Under the pieces are notes generated by a model. It saw only the letters and a program-made list of their open reading frames with translations, searched no databases and was not told where the DNA came from. From positions 31,782,501 through 31,846,500 of the forward strand of contig NC_059501.1 in assembly GCF_914767665.1 (NCBI RefSeq): DNA of 64,000 nucleotides. The letters run 5' to 3'. Numbering within the stretch: position 1 is the first letter of the stretch; the number at the start of each line of letters is the position of its first letter. Below, piece by piece: positions 35,101-50,100 of this stretch. The translations under genes were made by a program, and so were the position numbers. Origin of the DNA: Harmonia axyridis (Eukaryota; Arthropoda; Insecta; Coleoptera; Coccinellidae).

Positions 35101-38100
35101 TAGTCGGAGTGTATCATTTGACTAGTTAGAATTTTTTTTTTTTAAATTATATTCTTAGGCGATACATATAGGTATTCCAGTCAACCACTTTATCAGCGGA
35201 AATATTGCAGCACTAAAATTTCACATATACAAAATGTTCCAAAACGAAGTTCATACAACTCCAGTTAGACAGGAAATAATAAATTATTGAAAATATTTCA
35301 ACAATAAAACACATCCCCTCTTAGCTTTTCACAAACATTTTCTGGTTGATAACTAAATATTTTAGTTCTTCATAAATTTCTGAGATAAACATTCTGTATA
35401 TAAATCTATTTCATTGCATTACTTTGTGGAGAGGAGAGAATTGCTTCAGAGTGAATTATTATTCACTAATTATTTCCATATTTCAGATTACATAATTCGA
35501 CTCAAATTGTGAATTTTCAGCAACAAATTGAGGAGAAGTGAACACTTACCTGTTTCTAAATTCATCAAATTGACATACATTCTGTTTCGACTAAGGGCAA
35601 CTAGGTGGTTTTGGTCATGAAGTCCATAATAAGGCATTTTTTGATTCATAACACCTTTCAGTTTCTTTAGGAAACAGCCTTGATTGAGATCAAATATCAT
35701 CAGTTCTCTCTTACATAAAACTACACATTTATGCCTATCTATTGGAATTAAATTTGTTGGATGAGGAACACCTTTGATAGTTCTTATCCTTTTGCATCTG
35801 AAAAATGAATAATTAATAAAAATGAAAATATCCGAAAAAAAATTTTTTTTAGTATTTCGGATTGAAAATATTTGAACAATTGTTTCTTATTTAATATAAA
35901 GTATCACAATCTTTGTATTAAATTGAAACGAATACCTATCAATGCTATTTCTTCTTTATTGAATACATGTAAGAACTAATCTGTAAATAAATAAAGATAA
36001 CTTTTTCTTTATTATTTGACTAGAATCGAATAAAGAGATTTTAATGACCAATTGAATAAAATAAAATATTAAATTAGTAGTATAGAAATCTTGAATACTT
36101 TTAAAGATTATAGTTTAAAATAATAGAAAAATCCACAAACACAAGACAAATATAGACAAAACAACAATGGATGTTGGATGGAGATTTTTAAGTCGATGGA
36201 GCAAAAAAGGTATAAAAACACAATAGGAAATAATAAATGAGAAAACAAAACATATAATGAAGCGAGAATTGCCAAAGAAAAATGGATAAGTGTTTTGAAA
36301 AGGAAGAGTTGAAACATGAAAAGGACAAGTTCAATATGTTTAAAAAATCAGAGAAATAGATGGCATGTAGAAAAATTCTCATACCATAACGAATTCAATA
36401 AGGAAAATAATAAGAGACGAGGAAGAAATTCGTAGAATTTTTGGTTTATATGAATGAGGATTATATGTATTAACAAAAGGAGAAAAATATTCAAAGGGGT
36501 GGTTTCTCAGATCATTTAATCAATTATTAAAATAACTTACTATAAACAAAGGTTATAAATAATTTTCAAGAATCAAGTTTTTTTTCAATCTATTTTAAAA
36601 TTTGAGGCGTTGCTATAAGAAGTGAATAAGGCTTTCACTAGATTTGAAATGGTCAAGTCCAGAGGCGATCAGGAGGCATATAAATCCATATTTTCAACTA
36701 ATCTAGATTGGTCAGAATTCATAAATTTGCAAAAAAAACACCCGAAAAGTTGTTGCGATAACAGACTTAAAAACCTTTCAAAGTATGTAGAATAAGAAAT
36801 GAATGTGAATATATAGTACAGTTTAGTCAAAAAATTGTCAGGAGGCATATAAACCCATATTTTTAACGAATCTAGATTGGTCAGAATTCATAATTTTGCG
36901 AAAAAAAAAACATCCGAAAATTGCGATAATAGACTAGGACAGACTAGGAAATACTTTCAAAGCATGTAGAATAAGAAATGAATGTGAATATATATAATAG
37001 TACGGTTTTTTCAAAAAATTGGATTGGAAGCATCAAATAGTGTACAGTACAAGTTATTTAGGATATTGAGACATTGAGCCCATAAAGAAGATGATTGAAA
37101 GAATTATGGAAAAATTATATTGATTCTAAAAAATACCAATAGAAGTTTGACAGGGCTTCTAACTGTTTTCATTCATATTTGGATGGAATTTTTGGAATAT
37201 GGTGTAAATTATTCATTCATAGAATGAATCCCCGAATTTTGTTATACTAATTCTAAATTATCTTGAATATTCAAATATTTTATCTACTTACTCTTTAACG
37301 TCCCACACACAGATCATGTCACTATTTGTGGATAAAGTAGCCACAAACTGGTTGGTTTCAGGAAGGACAACTATAAGATCGAACATCACTTCTTTGAAAC
37401 TAGGTTCAGAATCATTGCAAGTCTCCAAATCATCCAGACAAGAAGAATTGGCAGGAATCAATGATGAAACAGGCGGATTCTTGGATGAATTATGAAGTTC
37501 CACTAGACTTTCATCTGCACCTTCCAGTGTCAGTTCTGTCTTTCTGATTTTTTCTTCTAGGTATTGATACATGTGCGAATAGAATTGTTTTCCATCGTAG
37601 TTCAGAACGCTGGCATGGTTTTCAATGAAGTCTCTAAACAGTTTCACGAATGAATTGGTGGTGGCTGATTGTAAATTGATGTCTTCTAGCACTTGGTAGC
37701 AGTTGGATCCACATATTTTGCTATATAGCCAGCTTATATCATTGACGTAATCCGAATTTTCTATTGTTGAGTGTATTTGGAAATGATGAAAAGGCAACTC
37801 ATCAAGTTTTCTTCTATTATAACTGAAAACAAAAACATACGAATGAATAAATGCAACTGCAATCAATAGAAAAATCTTCGAAATAAAAAAAAATTGTATT
37901 TTATTTGTGAACGTTGATATTGATACCTTTTTCAGCATTATGATTTTCTGAAATTCATTGACAGCTTGACTATCCCAGTTGTATTATTAGGTGTAGAAAA
38001 AAGAAATCCATTATTTTTTCAATAGAAGGCTTTAATTATCTGTATCTCGCGTTGTCCAATCGGCTTTCACTAGATGGCGTTAGAAAAATGAGATTTCGTA

Positions 38101-41100
38101 CTACAAAACTTTTCTGACAGTTTTGTGATTAGTTGACTCAGTTTAGTTTGAGCGAGTGTCAAAGATGGATACTAGCAAAGAGAAAATACGCTATATTTTA
38201 CAGTTTTTCTTCGATAAACGTGAAAATGCAAGCCAGGCGGCTGAAAATGTGAATAGAGTTTATAGTTCTGGTACTGTAACAGCTCATCACTCGGGTTATG
38301 CCTCTCTAATAGAAGCTCTCGTCCCTATTGCCAAAAAATTGAGACATTCGATTTTCACTTTGTTGAAGTGAAACCAGCAAAATTGTTAGCCATGGACAGG
38401 AACAGACGGTAATCACTTGGTGTCAGGTCCAGACTATAAGGTGGATGCATAAGAACCTCTTAACCAATATGTTTTGAAGGCTGATACATCTCATGATTTT
38501 TTTTTATATCTGACTCTGAGTAGAAGGCGCTAGTTATACGGTTCATACGAAGTAGTATTGAAATAACTCTTTTAAGGCTTGTTTCATTAATCAAAATTTT
38601 AAGTAATCTTAACATCATTCAATTTTACTCGATACAATATGCCTACCGTTTCCGAATATTTTGATTTGAAAATTATTAAGTAATAATAACCGATGCTGGT
38701 ATACAAAGTAATGATATTTATCAATTATTATTATTAATTAGTATTATTATTAGCATTATGTGAATTGAAAATTTTTTGTCGCGTAAATGAAACCTCATCG
38801 ATAAAACGGATACATGTTGAAATTTTTGGAATATATGGATTGGTAGAGGTGCATCAAAGCTTCCGATTCATTGCCCTCTTCGGTCATGCGATTCCAATCC
38901 TTTGGACTACATAGTTTGATCGTATCTTTAGAAAAAAGTCTATGATATAAAGGTAAATTGACGTTAAGAATTTAAAGACAGAATTCAACTCCAATTTAAT
39001 GACCTCAGAGCTGACCCCCAACCGTTTAAAAGATCAATGGATTCTTTAGAAGAAAGCATAGACTTTTGTAATCGTGAAAACGTAGAACATTTTAACACTC
39101 ACTCTAATTGAATTTTATATTATGTTCTTATTGTTTATTTTAAATTTCTCCTTGTGATATCTTATTTGACTAATAACTTTATCAGTACTTTATACCATTT
39201 TATAATTTATAATTTTCAAATCAAAATATTCCGGAAACGGTACATTGCATCGAGCTTTACAAAAATTATTTTTATGGTCTAAAATTGGATGAATTTTGAT
39301 TGATAAATCTAACCTTAGAAAAGTTATGTTGAATACTTCTTGGTATAAACTAGCGCCTTCAATATGAGTCAGATTTATAAACAAACCCATCAGATTTTTT
39401 AAACATCCTATATATACGCTTACTAAGAATTGAATTCCAATGATTCAATATAATGTTACATGAAGTACATACATAAAGTTGAAATTCGTTTTGTCTTATG
39501 ACAATTTTGTTGTTGAGTATTTCGTATGTATTTTGAATGTATTTGAGAATATATTTTAGGATAGGCTGGATGTAAAATTTGTCGGTAGTTTGTACTATAT
39601 GAGTAGAGACCAATTACTTACAACCAAAAAAAAAATGAGAAAGAGAGTCTACAATAGGTAATCATAAATTTGTGGAACAGTTGAATTTTCTAGGGTTGGT
39701 TTAAAAAAGTTTGAAATCGTTTAATAAAAAAATCCTGCGGATGGTTTCGAAAATTCAATAGGTAAATTAACAATAATTGCTAGTATGTTATTCAATAAAT
39801 ACAAAAAAGGGAAATTATAAGCTGGGTGATTTGCGAAATTTTTTTCCTTTACAACACATGTATGTTATTCAGAAGATTAGAACTTAAAATATCAGATATG
39901 TTTGATACGAAATTTCTGAAATATGCAGTTTGAAGCTTAGGTGTATGTTTTTTCGAGTAATTCATTTGTTCTCGATATTCTTCCATACAATATTTTTCTC
40001 AGATTTATAAATTAATCAAATGGAAATTCAAACTTCGAAAATATGATAACATGTCAATTGTTCAACGGATGGGATTTGGAAACATGCTGGATAAAATAAA
40101 TAAAAGCATTTCAGTACATTTATTCAATGAAAATAAAATTATCAAAAAACTGAAAGAAGCTCTTGAAAAACATGCAGTGCTCAACATTATTTTACTGGCA
40201 TACCATTTTCCTAAATATGTATCTTGTGATATTAGTCTTGCTGTTAGGTTCTTAGGTTTATCCTTCCACCATTTGCCCTGAAAAAAAAAATGAAATTTCA
40301 AATGAAAAAATGTATTGAATGAAGGTTGAGGAAGAAAGATGAATTTTTAAGATTGATAAACTTGTGTTCCTACAACTGCTATGAAGAGTAGCCTACCTAT
40401 ATCTCATACCTTGTATTGCTCATACTGTGAGAAATATTATTCCTCACGGAACTTTTCCCACACCTCGCTTGATAGACCAATGAAATTGGGTTTCTGAAAA
40501 GTCGTTTCTATGGAAACGCAAGAAAAGCATAGGTACTGGGTCCGTTTGAATTGAACCAGGTACATCACTTGTATTATTTAATTTTGTGCAGTTGTAGGAA
40601 ACACACTATTAATGTACTCGACAAAACCTGTTTCCACCTACCTGGTAATAATCATAAATAGATTGATTGCCACGTTTCAAATAGTTTTCATATCGAGCAG
40701 CAACAGTACGACGAACCATATTGTCTCTCCATTTTATGCCCAAAATTCCACCACTTAACGTCCATTGGAGAAATGGAGCTAAATGTTTGTTCAGTCTAGA
40801 CCATATCAAACATGCTGGTGCCCAAGAAACTAAAAACAATTATGCATGAGAACAATTTGTCAAAAATTCCAAATATGTGAGCATAGCAGTTCGTCCAGCC
40901 AAGTATGAAAGGAAGAAAGCACTGACGTGACGTCAGAAGCTTTTGAGCCTTCGTCATTCATGCTCCAATTGTGCTCTTGGGGACCAAATGAAGTTATGTG
41001 ACCTCCAAGGATGTAATTGCCGCTCAAAATCTCCTGATTTCACTTCACATCAGTGCTTTCCTCATTTTTTTTCTATATTCTATGTGAATTTTCTATGGTT

Positions 41101-44100
41101 CTCAGGGAAACTTGAAAAGTGATGTCAAATCAATACTCTTACACTATTGTCCCAATAAATATGGTGACATCAATATAAAAGGGAGCCTCGGGAAGAATGC
41201 GACGAACTGAAAACATGAACTGAGGCCATCAATGTGGACTCAAGATTTCTTGAGGGTCTTGGTTTAGGATATGCAGTGTTATATTGGCATAATGAGTGAA
41301 ATGTGAGTGTTAGTTGTTAGTTTCAGATTGATTGCTCAGACTATAGTATATAACATTACTAGCAAGGTAAGAGGGTTTTTACTGGCGAATGGAGGATATA
41401 ATTGACGAGCCGCAGGCGAGTCAGTTACCTCCTTGAGCCTGTAAAACCCGTTACCTTGCGTGTATTGTTTTATATTTTATTTGTTTCTCATTTGTAAAAA
41501 AATCTCAATAATTTGTCTTAAATGTCGTAAGCTATCATAGACATAAGTCTATGTAAGCGTTGGAAGCGTTGCCATGAACATGTCTGTTTATTTTTCTTTA
41601 CATTTGTTTTGGCAAAAACGAGAATGAATGTACCAAAAGAAATTATTGAGGCAGCCAGTAGTGTAGCTTCAAGTTTATTACCTGCAAAATCAGCTTCAAG
41701 GTACGAGCGAGAATTCGACGACTTCAAAAAGTGGCAAAACAAAAATAGTGTGATTGGTGTAACTGAAGATGTTTTGTTGGTCTACTTGAATCAACTATCA
41801 GCTAGATTCAGCCCTAATACTTTATGGGCGAAATGGTCTATGCTGAAAAGCTGCTTGGAAATGAAAGAAAATGCCCCTGTTCGCAGGTTTGTTTTCCTCA
41901 AAAAATTTATTGAAAAATATGACTTCAGTTGTCATTTGCAGCTTTCAAAAGGTAATAGCGTTTCTGAAACGAAAAAATGAGCGTTATACGCCAAAAAAGG
42001 CCAAGGTATTAAGTAAAGAAGAGGCTGAACAATTTCTTTCACATGCTCCTAATGACCAGTGGTTGCTGGCGAAAATTGTAACAATATTTGGAATTTTTGG
42101 ATGTTGTCGATGTGACGAAATTCTCTCCTTAAACATGAATTATGTAGAAGATATGGGAAAATACATTATTGTGACATTGCGGCAAACGAAAAATTTAACA
42201 ACAAGAAGATTCACCATAACCGATGATGGCTGCAGCTTCAAGCCTTGCATGTTATTCAGAAAATATGTAAATCTTCGGCCTCCTGGAACAGAAAGCCTAA
42301 GATTTTTTTGACATACCGACATGGAAAGTGCATTTCCCTTAATGCTGGCCAGCACACTATTGGTGGTATCCCAAAGCAAATAGCGAAATATTTAGGTTTA
42401 AAAGACCCGGCTATACACCGGCCACTCTTTTCGCAGAACTGGATCCACTTTGGTTGCGGATTCGGGTGGAGATATTTTAGCACTAAAGCGTGCAGGAGGG
42501 TGGAAGAGCACCGAAATTGCGATGAGTTATGTAGATGATTCGGTCAACAAAAAATCGAAATGATGTCTAGCAAATTATTTGGTAGTAAGGAGAGTACAAA
42601 TGTTCTGCAGTCCTCGAGTTCAGCAGTTTCTGAGTCAACGGATGGTTCATCATCTTCAGTATCAACTCTTTCATAATCAAAAATCTGTGTTACTGGAAAT
42701 AACAATTGTACCATGATTTTCAACATATATGACGATAAAACAAAATTTTCTAATGTAAATAATACTACTAACTTGTAAAAATTATGCAAGTCAACTGTCA
42801 GTTTTACAAGTTAGTTATTTGATAAAATAAACTTTCTTGATTAATATTGTGTTTTTGGAAACTGACGTTTACAAATGAGAAACAAATAAAATATGTAGTA
42901 TGTGGTCTAGTGTACTCTATGATTGTTTACCACGTATTTTTTCTTATCTTGAAACACAAGCTTGCATTCATTTCATTAATTAAGTCTACCCAAAACTCTG
43001 ATAGCCTCTCTTTGCATTCCAAAGAGTCGTTTCACACCAGCGTCATGACCCCAGCACAAAATACCATATGTTATTCTTGGAATTCACGATACACAGACAA
43101 TAATACTGAATCCGACACAACCCCAACTAATGATGCAAAAACACTTTACGTAATAGAATTACAGACTTTATCGAAGTTAGCATTCCAAGACAAATTACGC
43201 TCCATATGTACCCCTAAAAATTTGATTGGTTCAAGTGAATTCATTCCACCTAGATCCCTCATTGAAAAATACACTGTCTTCGTTTCATTCAAGCTGAGCT
43301 GGTTGCTATTGAAACATTCCGAAACAGAAGACACAACTCTCTTAAAATGTCAAGTATAAGCTCCCTAGACTGAGCCACTTTTGAGCTCAGTTGTGTCATC
43401 AGCGAAAAGAACAAAGTCCGCATCAGGGTCACAACTCACAAGATCGTTGACGTATATGAGAAAGAGAAGTGGTCCGAGAACCGATCCTTGTGGTACACCA
43501 TAATCAACATTCGACAAGCCAGACCTCCTCCGAGATCAACACACTGCACTCTTTCAGCCAAATAGAAGCCTGAAAGTTCAACTGCACTCTGATCGAACCG
43601 ATATCTCTGTAATTTGTGAATAAGATGCTATACACACACAATCAATATAGTGTGGCTTTGAATAACCACTGTTGGATTTAAATGAAACAATAGATAAACT
43701 CAATAACGCAGTAAGTGATATAAATTCAGTAAAAACAAACCGAAAAAAGTGTAACCTGAAAATTGTGAGAAATTCAAATGCCTGGAACTCTCAAGAATAA
43801 ATATGAAAATAAAAAAACCAGGTCAGTTCGGTATATAAATGTGGTAATACTGGACACATCGCTTAGGACTACAGGTCAATAAATAAATGTGCAGAAGGAG
43901 TCCAATCATCGGGAAGACGAAGGAAACTATTACAAGAAAATACAAAAACGCAGCCTCACTGTCAAATAGTCCTCCAAAATCAATAATATAAATCTACTCA
44001 CACATTTTGGAGAAAGAAAGGAAAGTAGCGAAAAAAAAAATTAAAAAATGAAAGTCTTCAGAAAATAAAAACAAATTGTAAAGACTTCTTTCTGATTAGC

Positions 44101-47100
44101 CAATTCTTTAAACATTCAATTTTACTATTACGATTTCTTGTTAAGGTACATAATTAAATGGATCTCATATTTAGTTTAGAGCGCAATTGGATGTGAAAAG
44201 AGTTTGAAATGAAGAAAATTACTTACTATAAGTAGTATTGCTTTGGAATTCCTCATCGAAAGCGAGGAGATCTATCATTTCAGAATCTGTAACACATTGT
44301 TTGGAACAGGTTATTAAGGCAAGAGCATGCTCTACTTGAGTTGCTCCTATGATTGTTTCTAATTCTTCCAACATCAATTTCAATTGATCATCTACATGAC
44401 CTTTTGGCACTATATCGTGTTCTCTGTCTGCCCACCAAGAAGTTTGCCAAGCTAAAACCTGCAAAAGATATGATGGGGAATAAATGATATGCAAGTGTCG
44501 CTGAATAATACACAAGGAATAAATTTTCAAAGCTTATGCTAATACTAACCTTGGAATACATGGGCAATGTGCATTCCTGCACTGATTTTAGAACGCAATC
44601 TTGTATCTTAGAATTGACGCTATGATTATACTGCATGACACTGGACATGAGAATACCTTTTGCTTCTTGCTCTCCCAACAGTGGCATTTTGATGAATTTT
44701 CCTTCAGGTAACTTCTTTTTCAGGTCAGAATACATCGGACTCCTCTCTGATACGGATAGTATAAGTTTGATATTTTCTGGTAATTTCTCCGGCAACCAAT
44801 CTATTGTTTTTGAGCTATAAGTTCTAACTTGATCCAGACCATCTATAAGAATGATAAGCGGTCTTTGAAGACAGCTGGCACCAAGAAGCGAAGGTAAGAC
44901 TCTTTTATACGTCTCCAAATTCTGAAATCAGAGTTATTAAGCCTGTTAAAGCTACATATATTCACAATTATCTGCAAGCAATATCAAAGATGGTGACTTT
45001 TAAGTCGCAGTATTCTATAACTTCGAGAAATGTACAAAAAATTAGCAATACCGCATTTACTTAATTCGATATTGAAAGTGTGAGATAAAAATCTTTAATA
45101 ATCAATGATGTGTATTAAGCTTTAAAAATAAGGCAATATTTATCGTTATGAATGAGGAGATATTCGGGGCAGAGCTTTTCATAAAAAAAATGTAATATGA
45201 ATGAACCTTGCTACATTTACTCACATGGGTGGAGTAACACTTATGTCCATATGTTAAAATTGAACACTGGTTGGTTATAGAACTCAATAATTGTTCGATT
45301 GTACTAGATTGTGCACTGATACCAATGAATCTCAAGATGAGGAAGGCTTCTGGTATCCATTGGGAACAACATTGAGCTACTCTGGCTAGGAGTGTGGTTT
45401 TGCCACAACCCTCTGGTCCAAATAATACCAATGGAGAACTGGTAGGATTAATGATATATCTGTAAAAATGGTTAAGTTGGGTAATTCCGATTGAAAAGAA
45501 AAAAGTATCAGTAACATATTCAATGAAATAAATATGACTTTTTCAATCTTGAAATATTTTCAAAAAGAAGGTTTATAAGAAGCAATACATACTCTTTCAT
45601 TTCATTTATGGTCTTCTCCCTGTTTACACTACATTGAGCTGCTTTTTGGCAGAATCCAGTCTGTTGGTTAAGCTCTTCAAATATTGGTGCTTCTATACCA
45701 TAACTAGGTTTAAGCACAGCTTTTGCCTGATGTTCTTCTATTATGCCATTGATCATCTCTATCAAATGTTTCTTCAAATGTGCAGCAACCTGTTCAACAT
45801 AATTTAAGTGTTCTGGAATTTCAACATTTAAACCCCCATCTACGTATTTCACGGATATGCGAACTATGTGTTTTTCAGCAAGTTGATCCTGAAAAATAAC
45901 TATTATTGATGAAATCTCATTTCCATTTAGGGTCAACATGCCCTCAAATCCTTTTGCAATATATTCAGTCTCCTTTGTAGTTCTGCTTCCACTGGGCTCA
46001 TATTTTCTGGAGTTTTTACTGTGGGAATGTATACTCTATTCATCCAAATACATCTTTTGGCCATTTCTTGGCTCATGAATACGGTGTTGTGTACTTCCTG
46101 AACAAAAATTACAAAAAGAATGAGTTTCTCCATATAAATATATCTCATATCATAATGAAGGCTGGTCTCGATACTGTATGCATTCTTTTTTGTGCTATGA
46201 ATACATATTATTTCCTTACATAACAAGGACAATTACTAGATATGAAGAAGATTGAATTTTGACATTGTGTATATTTAACTCAGACCATGATTTTATTATT
46301 ATGCTGATGTCTGAAGGTTGGATGTTCTATATTAAACCATGAATCATATTTTGGTTTCATGAATTGGAGAAATAATTAGAGTTATGTTATAAGGTTTTTC
46401 CATTCTATGTCAAAAATTTGAATGGAATAATAATGATAATGACGTTACATTAGAGTTTAGATATCGAACAATCAAAATATTGAATACCTTACCTGTTCCA
46501 CTACGGTTGTCAGGTAAGTATCCCTTAATTCTTGAGAAAATACATTAATAAGAATTGTTAAAATTTTATCGATTTCGGAGCTCCATTCTTCAAAAGCCTT
46601 TTCCCTATCTTCTACTGATGTTTCCTTAAATCCAGGAATATGACTACTTATGGGCTGCAATCTATAGCATGGAGGTTGGGAATCACTATCTAATTGGTAC
46701 CTACAAGAAGACTGAATTAAAGCGATCCAAATGATTAAAATAGTAATTTGAGATCGTCAAAGGATGAACCTCTAAGATTTCAATATGTTTGAAGACTTAT
46801 TGAGAATTCACATTGCAGAAATTGATCAAGTGCTAGTTGAAATATTGTATTAAAACTCATTGTTTTCATGAAGCTGAATATTTATTCATTTCCAAAACTC
46901 ATTTCAGAAACCAAGATTTTCAATAATATCTAGGAATCATCTTTTTCGAAGACATTGAATACCTCATTTATGAACCATAAAAATTCAAGCTACTTCATTG
47001 TGAAACTTTTCAATGTGTCTGCTTACAGGCTAATTGAAAAGTCCCCGGTCTACCATAGTAAAACACAAAAACAAATTCGATTTTATTATTCAACATAGCT

Positions 47101-50100
47101 TCCTTCGAGGGCGATACAGCGATTATAGCGATCTTCCAACTTTTCGATACCATTTTTGTAGTACGATTTGTATTCAAAATAGGCTTCAGTTTCGGCGATT
47201 ACTTCTTCATTGGCGCTAAATATATTTCCAGCGAGCATTCTTTTGAGGTCTGAGAACAGGAAAAAGTCGCTGGGGGCCAGATCTGGCGAATACGGTGGAT
47301 GCAGAAGCAATTCGGAGCCCAGTTAATACAATTTCGCCATTGTTTTCATTGATTTGTGACACGGTGCATTGTCTTGATGAAACAGCACCTTTTTTTTTCT
47401 TCAAAGGGGCCGTTTTTTAACGATGTCATCATTTAAATGATCCAATATATAATAATCGCTGTTGATGGTCTGGCCCTTTTGGAGGTAATCAATGAATATT
47501 AGACCTTGCACATCCCAGAATACTAATGCAATAACCTTGCCAGCTGAATGTTGTGTTTTTCCTCGCTTTGGAATCGGTTCATTGTGTGCAGTCCACTCAG
47601 CTGACTGTCGATTAGGCTCCGGAGTGAATTGATGGAGCCATGTTTCATCCATTGTCACATATCGACGCAAAAATTCAGGCCCAGAATCATTAGCACGTTG
47701 TTGCTTTTGATCGATTGTGAGCTCGCGCGGCATATTCGTGAATGATATGATGTACACGTTCAGATGATATCTTCACAATGCCTGCTATCTCGATCAACTT
47801 CACTTTACGGCCATTCAAAATTATTTTGTGAACTTTTTTGATTTTTTCGTCGGTGACAGCCTCTTTTGGGCGTCCATTGCGTTCGCCGTCTTCGGTGCTC
47901 ATTTCACCACGTTTAAACTCAGTATACCAATCAATGATGGTTGATTTTCCTGGTGCAGACCCCGGAAACTCTTCATCAAGCCAAGATTTTGCTTCAACTG
48001 TATTTTTTCTCTTCAAAAAGCAATATTTTATCAGCACACGAAATTCTTTTTTTCCATTCTTCTTCAAATAACAAAAGTAGCTACACTCATAACGCAATAT
48101 CTCACAAACTAATGGTCGGACTGCTTTCAAATTTTGACACGTATCGTTTGCGGGTTGGTACTAACTAAAAATCATATGGATTTAATACTAGCAGCAGTAG
48201 CACTGCCATCGGTGCATCAGACCAGGAACTTTTCAATTGGCCTAATATATACTTAGATATCCATAGGGTTTCAAGATGAAAAAGTGGATCCAGACAAAGT
48301 TGATATACTGATCCGAGTATGAACTTCACTGTGTAATGTAATTCGAGTAAGGCGATAAAGAAGAAGCAAACCAGTTCTTGAAATAATTCATCTGCGAAAT
48401 TTCTAAATCGATTATTTCTTACCATTTGGATAAGATATTTTGGGCTGATTGACTTGTCGCACTATCCATTGCCATCTTGAAATCAGTACTCTCTATAGTA
48501 TTTGGCAACAATGGCGTTCCTAAAGAATTATTGAGAAATAACACTGGTATTATGTATGCTACCTCCATTTGCCCTGAAAATTATAATTAAATCAGTGATG
48601 TTATTTCAACCAATTATATTCACATACTGGTAAGCTCTCCTATGCAAAGTTCTGGAAATTCGTGGTCCTGTTGTTTTTCTAGAAGAGTTTTCCAATGTAA
48701 ATCGACTATGTGGAGTTCGTATCCTCTCTCCCTACAAAGTTTTCTGAGTTCTGGATATATTTGGTTATGTAGAGTCCCTTTTTCGACGCAGCAATCTAGA
48801 AACATAGATTAATTAATTAATGCTTACTTTTTTCATGTTGAAATGGCTATGAATAATGAATTGTACAACATAATGAATAGTTCCGCATGGTGTATTAAAT
48901 GGGATTTCAATATCTGTTGAACCTAAGGGATACTGAAGAGAATAAATTAGAAAAGTTGGATTACATAAATTACTGACAAGGATAAAAACAGTTCAATTAG
49001 TTGGAAACCAGAAATAGGTGTGGAGATATAATTCAAGAGAGTTGCTCTCTAGGCAACAGAGCAATCTGATCTTTTATTCCATATGAAATTGTAGCAGAAA
49101 CAGTTGAAAGATATTCAACGCTGAATAAGTGGAGTGGAATAACAAAAAGACGTACTTTTGAAATAAACTGTCTCAAAATAAGTCATAAATTCAAATCTAA
49201 TCATTGAAAAAAAAAACGCCACGAGGTTTATTATACAAGGTGTTTCCAAATTAGACGTGAACCTTGAAAAGGTGTTAGTATCACTCATTTGCTGTCGATG
49301 GAGCCATACTTATTGATAACCGAAAATCAACAATTTACGAGATATTTGATCTTGTGTTTCTTTAAAAATTTCTCATCCACTTCAATTTTCGTAAATTTGG
49401 TTTGAATTATGGATTATATTCATCAGAAAAGGATACCTATGTATGAAAAGAGCAAAAGCATGCTGTATTATATGTTGAATAAGAATTAGTATGATTTGAG
49501 AGAAAAGAATAGTAAATCTCTAATATAAATTTGCCTGCAACTTTCGAATCTCACAATTTATCTATGACAAAATTATTTTAAAAACTTGCCAAATTCCATC
49601 TTTATTTCCTAAGAAAGTTTTCGTTAGAATGCAGGCTCCAGTTTTGTTACAGCAGATTTTGATTTGAAAACGGTAAGAAGCAAAGAAAGGAAAGTAATAT
49701 ATTAAATATTTTTTATTGCAATTAAACTGAAAATTTCAGTAGAAAATATATTCATAAATTATGTTTGAAATGACCTCCACCATTCCTTATACAAGCATAT
49801 GTCTTCTTTCTTATTTCGTCAGTTGTTACCGACCTGAAATTTACTCTCAATCTTCTCGCTACTCCGTCTATTCTAACGGTGCTAGATCCGGACTCCTCGC
49901 TGGCCACGAAAATAATCCAAAATTATAATCAAATTTGGTCAACGTAGAAAAAATCGACCATTATCCAAAAGCAGTCTGCACCAGCAAATGTTTAAAGCAC
50001 TAAGCACCTCCATGGATAAATTATAGGGAAAGCGTGATAAGAGAAAGGCATGATGACAAATGGGTTTAGATTTCTGGTATACTGCATAGGAGGAAGGGTT

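Larger units (their letters stand above)
29169..37822 (-). other. NWD gene: WD-repeat C-terminal region (exons 13-19)
   Basis: Degenerate WD units end in MICVWDVK (exon 37822-37292), MIFDLNQG, LLVWNLQSRKLLYDF, VVYDLLSG, ILIWDLITG and SIRLWDLNKG. One classic unit is SGHTAPVTMLKLDPTGFLCLSADTACRDRSIRLWDL in exon 30954-30820. Exon boundaries often follow the W-D-x-x-T/K-G turn in phase 1, a repeated exon structure suggesting growth of the propeller by exon duplication. The last exon ends in an acidic tail before TGA at 29169-29171. Confidence 0.75.

Noticed and set aside
36108..36382. Hydrophobic minus-strand frames resembling small membrane proteins
   Set aside because: They come from AT-rich low-complexity intron sequence with no homology or splice context.
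49238..49990. A complete transposon here
   Set aside because: Only the third-aspartate block and the C-terminus are recognisable; no second terminal repeat was found.
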